Assembly (NCBI GenBank): GCA_035559315.1
Contig: DATMBJ010000025.1
Location: 1 to 6,855, forward strand
Direction of reading: 5' to 3'
Length of the DNA stretch: 6,855 nt
Origin: DATLZM01 sp035559315
GTDB taxonomy: Bacteria; Actinomycetota; UBA4738; HRBIN12
The notes below the pieces were generated by a model that was not told the origin of the DNA, ran no database searches, and worked only from the letters and a program-made list of their open reading frames with translations. The position numbers and the translations under genes were made by a program. This document shows, piece by piece, positions 1 to 5,081 of the stretch (positions are counted from its first letter, which is position 1; the number at the start of each line of letters is the position of its first letter).

Positions 1-3
1 CGC

Positions 4-1278
4 ATGGGGGGAGCTGCCGAGGGGCCGGGGGATCGCGCCGACGTCCCGTTCGGGGTGCTGGTCCCGGCGCGGTTCCTCCGACGGCCGGTGCGCTTCCTCG
101 CCGAGGTCGAGGTGGAGGGACGGGCCGTCCTCGCCCACCTCCCCAACGCCGGGCGTCTGCGGGAGCTCCTGGCACCCGGGGCGGAGGTGCTCCTCGCCCG
201 CCGGACGGGCCCCCGCAGCACCGCGTTCGACCTCGTGCTGGCCCGGATCGCCCCGGAGGAACGGGGGCCGGGGGGCGGGGAGTGGGCCTGCGTCGACGCC
301 CGGCTCCCGCCGCGGGTCCTGGCCGCGGCGCTCGCGCGGGACGCCGTGGCCGGCCTGGAGGGCGGGCGGGTGGTGCGGGCGGAGCCCGCGCTCGGGGCCG
401 GGCGGGCCGACCTGCTGGTCGCGGGGCCGGGGTGGGAGGCGGTGGTCGAGGCGAAGTCGATCACGCTGGTCCGCGCCGGGGCCGGGCTGTTCCCCGACTC
501 CCCGACGCTCCGGGGCGCGCGCCACGCGGAGGAGCTGGCCCGCCTCCGGGGCCGCCGGAGGGTGGTGGCCTTCGTCGTGCAGCGCCCCGACGCGCGCGCG
601 GTCCGGGTGAACGAGCCCGCGGACCCGGCGTTCGCGGCCGCCCTCCGCCGGGCCGAGCGGGCGGGGGTGGAGGTCCTGGCGGGCCGGTGCGCGGTCGGCC
701 CGGAGGGCCTCGCCTGGTGCGGGGCGCTCCCCGTGGAACGGTTCCGGCCCGACGCGCCCGCCCCCGAGCTCCCTGACCACGTCCGCCCGGGCCTCCGCCT
801 CCTGGTCTGCGGGATGAACCCGGGGCGGTACTCGGCCTGGTACGGGATGTACTTCGCGCGGCCGGGGAACCTGTTCTGGCCGGCGATGCGGGCGGCGGGC
901 CTGGTCCCGCCGACGAGCGGGCCCGGCGAGGAGGCCTGGCTCTGCCGGGAGCTGGGGATCGGGTTCACCGACGTCGTGAAGCGGCCGACCGGCGCGATCT
1001 CCGAGGTGCGCGAGCAGGAGTGGCGCGCGGGCGCGGCGCGGCTCCGGACGCTCCTCCGGACGTGGCGTCCCCGCGCCGTCTGCCTCGTCGGGCTCCGGGC
1101 GGCCCGTGCCGTGCTCGGCCCCTCGGCCCGCCCCGGCCCGCAGGCCGAGCCGCTCGAGGGCGTCCCGTGCTTCGCGGTCCCCGCGACGAGCGGGCGACAG
1201 GCGGCCTACGGGAGGCGGGAGGTGCTGGCGTGGTTCCGCGCGCTCGCCCGCTGGCTCGACGAGGTCGCGCCGGCTTGA
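4..1278 (+). CDS. SfsA nuclease domain fused to Mug/TDG-type mismatch-specific DNA glycosylase
   Basis: This 424-residue protein has two complete domains. Residues about 17-244 match SfsA: an N-terminal OB-like part with the HLPNAGRL motif (45-52), then a PD-(D/E)XK-type core with Asp136 (GRAD) and Glu149-x-Lys151 (VEAKSITL), followed by GLFPDSPTLRGARH (161-174) and FVVQRPDA (190-197). Residues about 255-424 match the Mug/TDG family of uracil-DNA glycosylases: VCGMNPG (268-274) with candidate catalytic Asn272, ARPGNLFWP (285-293), GIGFTDVVKRPT (318-329), and a second active-site loop PATSGR (393-398). The linker is only about ten residues (ERFRPDAPAP). Family knowledge: SfsA binds DNA and is now usually named a DNA/RNA nuclease, while Mug/TDG removes U or T from G mismatches. 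Acting in sequence on one lesion is inference. The ATG at position 4 gives a normal SfsA N-terminus, but the frame is open to the window edge, so an upstream start is possible. An in-frame GTG at 733 could start a separate glycosylase, but it has no good ribosome-binding site. Confidence 0.9.
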   Translation: MGGAAEGPGDRADVPFGVLVPARFLRRPVRFLAEVEVEGRAVLAHLPNAGRLRELLAPGAEVLLARRTGPRSTAFDLVLARIAPEERGPGGGEWACVDARLPPRVLAAALARDAVAGLEGGRVVRAEPALGAGRADLLVAGPGWEAVVEAKSITLVRAGAGLFPDSPTLRGARHAEELARLRGRRRVVAFVVQRPDARAVRVNEPADPAFAAALRRAERAGVEVLAGRCAVGPEGLAWCGALPVERFRPDAPAPELPDHVRPGLRLLVCGMNPGRYSAWYGMYFARPGNLFWPAMRAAGLVPPTSGPGEEAWLCRELGIGFTDVVKRPTGAISEVREQEWRAGAARLRTLLRTWRPRAVCLVGLRAARAVLGPSARPGPQAEPLEGVPCFAVPATSGRQAAYGRREVLAWFRALARWLDEVAPA

Positions 1279-1338
1279 TCTGCCGGGACACGCGTGCGTC
1301 GGTGCGTGGGTCGCCTGCCGGCCCGCGCCAGGGTACGT

Positions 1339-1368
1339 CTCACCCGCGCCGCCGGCGGGTGGCAAGCT
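1339..1368 (+). promoter_or_regulatory. Possible promoter giving a near-leaderless transcript for the regulator
   Basis: CAAGCT (1363-1368) sits in the only locally A/T-containing stretch of the gap and ends 7 nt before the chosen GTG start at 1376, the spacing expected if transcription starts at or near the start codon. CTCACC (1339-1344) lies 18 nt upstream and is a weak -35 candidate. No Shine-Dalgarno sequence is visible before 1376, which fits a leaderless mRNA. Neither hexamer is close to consensus, so this is a suggestion only. Confidence 0.25.
1341..1361. repeat. Perfect 7-bp inverted repeat upstream of the LuxR-type regulator gene
   Basis: The arms are CACCCGC (1341-1347) and GCGGGTG (1355-1361), exactly complementary, with a 7-nt loop GCCGCCG. 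The repeat lies in the 97-nt gap after the sfsA-mug fusion gene, just before the possible -10 element and the GTG start of the regulator. It could be an operator, for example for autoregulation. It could also form a weak RNA hairpin, but no T-run follows, so it is not a convincing intrinsic terminator. In DNA this GC-rich, a 7-bp repeat can easily arise by chance. Confidence 0.35.
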
Positions 1369-1375
1369 AGCGGTC

Positions 1376-3022
1376 GTGGCGGGGTCGGGTGATCCGCTGG
1401 TGGAAGGCCACGAGGCCCTGCGCCGTGGGGCCTGGTCCGAGGCGCGCGCGTGCTTCGAAGCGGCGGTCGCGAGGAACGAGACGGCCGAGGCGCTGGAGGG
1501 GCTGGGCACGGCGAGCTGGTGGCTCGAGGACGCGCGGGCGACGATCGATGCCCGCCGGCGGGCCTACCGCCTCTACCGGGCACGTGGGGACGCGGCCGGG
1601 GCGGCGCGGGCGGCCACGGGCCTCGCGATGGACTTCTTCATGGAGGGCGGGGTCCCGGTCGCGCGGGGTTGGATGCGCCGGGCCCGGCGGCTGCTCGACG
1701 GGCGGGAGCCTTCGCCCGAGCAGGGCTGGCTCCACATCTGCGAGGCCCACGTGGCCCTGATGGGCGACCACGATCCGGCGGCGGGGGAGGAGGCGGGCCA
1801 GGCGGCGGTGGCGCTCGGGAGAGCCCTGGGGAACGTGGACCTCGAGATGCTGGGCCTCGCCTACACGGGGTTCGCCCTGGTGAGCCGGGGGCAGATCGAG
1901 GACGGGATGCGCGCGCTGGACGAGGCCACGACGGCGGCGATGGCCGGCGAGATGACGGACATCGACGCCACGGCCACCGCCTGCTGCTGCCTGATCTACG
2001 CCTGCGAGCGGGTCCGCGACTACCCGCGGGCGGCGCGATGGTGCGAGCGGCTCGGGGAGTTCTCCGAGCGCTGGTCGTACCGCCTCATGTTCACCGTCTG
2101 CCGGACGCACTACGCGGGCGTCCTCGTGTGGCGTGGGGCGTGGGCCGAGGCCGAGGTGGAGTTCCTCGCCGCGATCGAGGCCTTCGAGCGCACCAGGCCG
2201 GCCGAGGCCGCGGAGGCGCTCGTGCGCCTCGCGGACCTCCGGTGCCGTGAGGGGCGCCACGCCGAGGCCGAAGCGCTCCTCGACCGGGCCGAGTCCGGGC
2301 CGGCCCGCATGCTCGGGCGCCCGCTCGCCCAGCTCGTCCGGGGGGAGCTCGCCCTCTGCCGCGCCGACCTGGAGGGCGCCCTCGATCACGCGGAGCGGTT
2401 CCTCGCGGGTATCCCACCCGACAACTGGATGGAGCGGGCGGCGGGCCTGGAGCTCCTCATCCGGGCCCGCGCGGCGCGGGGCGAGGTGGAGGAAGCCAGG
2501 GAAGCCGCGGCCGAGCTGGGGGCGATCGCCGAACGGGTGGGTACGGACCCGCTCGTGGCCGCCGCCCGGTTCGCCCAGGGGCTCGCGGCCGACGACCCCT
2601 CGGTCGCGAAGGGCCACCTCGACGCCGCGGTCACGCTCTACGAGCGGAGCGACGCGCCGTTCGAGGCCGCCCGCGCCCGGCTCGAGCTGGCCCGCCGCCT
2701 CGCTGCGATGGGTCGGGGAACGGCCGCCCGGCGGGCCAGGGACGAGGCGGTCGCCGCCTTCCGCGCATTGGGGGCAGCGACCGAGGCGCAGCGCGCGGTC
2801 TCGATGCTCGAGCCGCGCCCCGGAGGTCTGACCGCTCGCGAGACCGAGGTGGCCCGCCTCGTCGCCCAGGGCCTCAGCAACGACGAGATCGCGGCACGGC
2901 TGGTCCTCTCGGTCCGGACGGTGGAGCGCCACCTCTCGAACGTCTACGCGAAGCTCGGGGCCGAGGGCAGGGGGGCGAGGACGGCGCTCGGCGCGTTCGC
3001 GGCGAGGCACGGGCTCATCTGA
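1376..3022 (+). CDS. TPR-rich LuxR/GerE-family transcriptional regulator
   Basis: From the GTG at 1376 this is a 548-residue cytosolic DNA-binding regulator. Residues about 5-475 are Ala/Arg/Glu-rich helical pairs typical of tetratricopeptide repeats, for example around 10-45, 130-190, 245-305 and 365-460. Residues 483-548 form a LuxR-type helix-turn-helix: LTARETEVARLVAQGLSNDE (485-504), then the recognition helix region SVRTVERHLSNVYAKL (512-527) and a typical ending ARHGLI. There is no Walker A motif or receiver domain, so it is neither a classical MalT-like large ATP-binding regulator nor a two-component response regulator. The TPR array presumably senses a ligand or partner, which is unknown. 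The frame is open further upstream (an ATG at 1106 lies inside the fusion gene), but that extension is Arg/Ser/Pro-rich out-of-frame sequence, so I start where family-like sequence begins. The oxidoreductase gene follows after 42 nt. Six cysteines cluster in residues 203-242. Confidence 0.88.
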   Translation: MAGSGDPLVEGHEALRRGAWSEARACFEAAVARNETAEALEGLGTASWWLEDARATIDARRRAYRLYRARGDAAGAARAATGLAMDFFMEGGVPVARGWMRRARRLLDGREPSPEQGWLHICEAHVALMGDHDPAAGEEAGQAAVALGRALGNVDLEMLGLAYTGFALVSRGQIEDGMRALDEATTAAMAGEMTDIDATATACCCLIYACERVRDYPRAARWCERLGEFSERWSYRLMFTVCRTHYAGVLVWRGAWAEAEVEFLAAIEAFERTRPAEAAEALVRLADLRCREGRHAEAEALLDRAESGPARMLGRPLAQLVRGELALCRADLEGALDHAERFLAGIPPDNWMERAAGLELLIRARAARGEVEEAREAAAELGAIAERVGTDPLVAAARFAQGLAADDPSVAKGHLDAAVTLYERSDAPFEAARARLELARRLAAMGRGTAARRARDEAVAAFRALGAATEAQRAVSMLEPRPGGLTARETEVARLVAQGLSNDEIAARLVLSVRTVERHLSNVYAKLGAEGRGARTALGAFAARHGLI

Positions 3023-3054
3023 TCCCCGACCCCGTCTGCGTGTGGGGGATGGGT

Positions 3055-3059
3055 GGAGG
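3055..3059 (+). promoter_or_regulatory. Ribosome-binding site (GGAGG-like) that decides the oxidoreductase start
   Basis: The purine run GTGGAGGC at 3053-3060 contains a strong Shine-Dalgarno core about 5 nt before the ATG at 3065. It lies inside the alternative start region (GTG at 3053), which argues for 3065 as the true start and against the longer reading. Confidence 0.55.
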
Positions 3060-3064
3060 CACGG

Positions 3065-4465
3065 ATGCCCCTCGCCCGTCGGTCGTCCATCCTCGCGTCC
3101 ATGGGTCCGATCCACGGCTTCCAGGGGCAGCAGCTCACTCCGCGCGACGGGGGGTACGACGAGGCCAGGACGGTCTACAACGCGATGATCGACCGCCGCC
3201 CGGCCCTGATCGCCCGGTGCGAGGGGCCCGAGGACGTGGCTCGCGCGATCGCCTACGCGCGCCGCCGGGGTCTGCCGCTGGCCGTCAAGGGCGGGGGCCA
3301 CTCCGTCTCGGGGGCGTGCCTCAACGACGGCGGCGTCGTGATCGACGTCGGCCCGATGCGGGAGATCACGGTGGACCCGCGGCTCCGGACGGCCCGGGCC
3401 GGCGCCGGGCTGCGCTGGGGCGAGTTCGACGTCGCGACGCAGGAGCACGGGCTCGCGACGACCGGTGGCCGCGTGTCGACCACCGGCGTCGCCGGACTGA
3501 CCCTCGGCGGGGGGAGCGGCTGGCTCGAGCGCTCCTACGGCCTCGCGTGCGACAACCTGATCGCGGTGGAGCTCGTCACGGCCGACGGCGAGCTCGTGCG
3601 GGCGAGCGCCGTCGAGAACCCCGACCTCTTCTGGGCCTTGCACGGCGGCGGCGGCAACTTCGGGGTGGCGACCGCGTTCGAGTTCCGACTCCACCCGGTG
3701 GGTCCCGAGGTGTACGGCGGGCTGGCCATCTACGACCCGGCCGATGCGCGCGAACTCACGCGCGCGATCCGCGACTTCCACGACGGGGGCCCGACGCGGG
3801 CCGGGATGGCGTTCGGACACGCACCGGCCCGCGAGGAGTACGACTTCCTGCCGGCGGAGTGGAGAGACCGCCTCACGTTCCTGCTCGTCGGCATGTGGAA
3901 CGGGCCCGCCCCCGAGGGCGAGCGGATGCTCCGGCCGCTGATCGAGGCGGCGGAGCCCATCGCCGACCTGTTCGGGACGTACCCCTACACCGAGTTCCAG
4001 CGGATGATCGACGACCCGCCGGGCTTCCGGAACTGGTGGACCGCCGAGTACGTGAACGAGCTCACCGACGAGGCCGTCGAGGCCCTCTGCGCCTACGGGG
4101 AACGGATCCCGGCCGGCTACTCGCAGTCGTTCGTCATCCCCTGGGGCGGCGCGGTCGCCGCGGGCGGCGACGGCGCGACGCCCCTCGCGAACCGGGACGC
4201 TGCCTACGTCGTCCACCCCTTCTGCCTCTGGAAGGAGCCGGCACGGGACGGGGAACACGTCGCCTGGGGCCGGCGGGTGCGCCAGGCGATGGGCCGCTGG
4301 TCGACCGGGGCCACGTACCTGAACTTCATCGGGAACGAGGGCGAGGACCGCGTGCGGGCCGCGTTCGGTGCCTCCTACGAGCGGCTGGTCGAGGTGAAGA
4401 CGGCGTGGGACCCCGGTAACGTGTTCCGCGGCAACCAGAACATCAGGCCCGCGGGCGCCGCGTGA
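3065..4465 (+). CDS. FAD-binding oxidoreductase (PCMH/BBE family, covalent flavin)
   Basis: A 466-residue flavoprotein of the berberine-bridge / 6-hydroxy-D-nicotine oxidase superfamily. The FAD-binding PCMH domain covers about residues 43-212: a beta-alpha start (PEDVARAIAYARRRGLPLAV), then KGGGHSVSG (75-83) whose His79 is the expected 8-alpha-histidyl FAD attachment site, GVAGLTLGGGSGWLERSYG (141-159) for the pyrophosphate/flavin loop, and LHGGGGNFGV (192-201). A substrate domain follows, with YLNF at 418-421. The C-terminal BBE motif is WDPGNVFRGNQNIRP (448-462). The second, cysteinyl attachment residue of bicovalent members appears to be Val137 here, so a single covalent bond is expected. 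Such enzymes oxidise alcohols, amines or sugars and usually pass electrons to O2, giving H2O2. The substrate cannot be read from sequence. There is no signal peptide, so it is probably cytosolic. A GTG at 3053 would add four residues. It may be cotranscribed with the regulator before it and the NTPase after it. Confidence 0.93.
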   Translation: MPLARRSSILASMGPIHGFQGQQLTPRDGGYDEARTVYNAMIDRRPALIARCEGPEDVARAIAYARRRGLPLAVKGGGHSVSGACLNDGGVVIDVGPMREITVDPRLRTARAGAGLRWGEFDVATQEHGLATTGGRVSTTGVAGLTLGGGSGWLERSYGLACDNLIAVELVTADGELVRASAVENPDLFWALHGGGGNFGVATAFEFRLHPVGPEVYGGLAIYDPADARELTRAIRDFHDGGPTRAGMAFGHAPAREEYDFLPAEWRDRLTFLLVGMWNGPAPEGERMLRPLIEAAEPIADLFGTYPYTEFQRMIDDPPGFRNWWTAEYVNELTDEAVEALCAYGERIPAGYSQSFVIPWGGAVAAGGDGATPLANRDAAYVVHPFCLWKEPARDGEHVAWGRRVRQAMGRWSTGATYLNFIGNEGEDRVRAAFGASYERLVEVKTAWDPGNVFRGNQNIRPAGAA

Positions 4466-4493
4466 CGTCGCTCGCCGGACCGGCCACGGCGAG

Positions 4494-5081
4494 GTGTGCG
4501 CCACGATCGCTGCCGGATCCGCTGAGCCGTCCGGGGTTCGGGCGTGGCCCTCCGTCCCCCGGATCCTCCTCCGCGGCCGGCCCGGGGTCGGCAAGACCAC
4601 GGTGGTGGCGCGGCTCGCCGAGCGGCTCCGCGCGGAGGGGGTGGCGGTGGCGGGCTTCCTCACCCGCGAGGTCCGGGCGGGGGCCGCGCGCCGAGGGTTC
4701 CTCGTGGAGAGCTTCGACGGGCGGCGGGCGGTCCTGGCCGACGTGCGGATCCCGGGGCCGGTGCGGGTGGGGAAGTACGGGGTCGACGTGGCCGCCTTCG
4801 AGCGGATCGCGCTCCCCGCCCTCGAGGAGGCGCCCCCCGGCGCCGTGGTCCTGGTCGACGAGCTGGGGAAGATGGAGCTCGCCTCGGAGCGGTTCCGGGC
4901 CGCGGTCGGGGCGCTCCTCGAGCGGCCGCTGCCCGTGGTCGCGACGGTCCACGTCCACCGCCACCCGTTCACCGACGCCCTCGCGACGCGCCCGGGCGTC
5001 GAGGTCCTCGAGGTGACGCCGGGGAACCGCGACCGGCTGCCGGAGGAGCTCGCCGCTCGGCTTCAGAGGTCGAGCGGGTAG
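4494..5081 (+). CDS. THEP1-type nucleoside-triphosphatase (NTPase_1 family)
   Basis: A 195-residue P-loop NTPase of the THEP1 family (archaeal/Aquifex THEP1, human NTPCR), which hydrolyses nucleoside triphosphates to diphosphates. The physiological role is unclear. Visible signatures are Walker A GRPGVGKTT (28-36), the family motif GFLTREVRAG (54-63) with RRGFLVESFDG (66-76), GKYGVDVAAFERIALPALEE (93-112), Walker B VVLVDELGKMEL (118-129) with Asp122/Glu123, and TVHVHRHPF (151-159). The length is normal for the family apart from about 20 extra N-terminal residues before PRILLRG. GTG at 4494 is the first start codon in this frame after the upstream gene's stop, and no in-frame ATG or GTG lies between it and the P-loop. 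The ribosome-binding site is poor (GGCGAG, too close). It follows the oxidoreductase after 28 nt, suggesting cotranscription. Its 3' end overlaps the convergent acyl-CoA dehydrogenase gene by 19 nt. Confidence 0.9.
   Translation: MCATIAAGSAEPSGVRAWPSVPRILLRGRPGVGKTTVVARLAERLRAEGVAVAGFLTREVRAGAARRGFLVESFDGRRAVLADVRIPGPVRVGKYGVDVAAFERIALPALEEAPPGAVVLVDELGKMELASERFRAAVGALLERPLPVVATVHVHRHPFTDALATRPGVEVLEVTPGNRDRLPEELAARLQRSSG

Noticed and set aside
1270..1286. Small inverted repeat CCGGC/GCCGG around the stop codon of the fusion gene as a terminator.
   Set aside because: Only 5 bp, no T-run, and expected by chance at this GC content.
1106..1375. N-terminal extension of the regulator starting at ATG 1106.
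   Set aside because: It would overlap the glycosylase domain by 170 nt, and its translation is Arg/Ser/Pro-rich shadow sequence with no family similarity. The GTG at 1376 fits better.
3065..3100. Possible twin-arginine signal peptide at the oxidoreductase N-terminus (RRSSIL).
   Set aside because: No hydrophobic core follows the arginine pair and no cleavage site is visible. The segment leads straight into the FAD domain.
3040..4419. A 459-codon plus-strand frame overlapping the oxidoreductase.
   Set aside because: It is the shifted frame of the oxidoreductase gene, Arg-rich and without motifs, while the frame from 3065 carries the full PCMH and BBE signatures.
1367..4972. A 1201-codon open frame on the minus strand spanning the regulator, oxidoreductase and NTPase genes.
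   Set aside because: It is antisense to three genes with clear family motifs. Its translation is Arg/Pro/Gly/His-rich without domain signatures. Long stop-free antisense frames are expected in DNA with this third-position GC bias.
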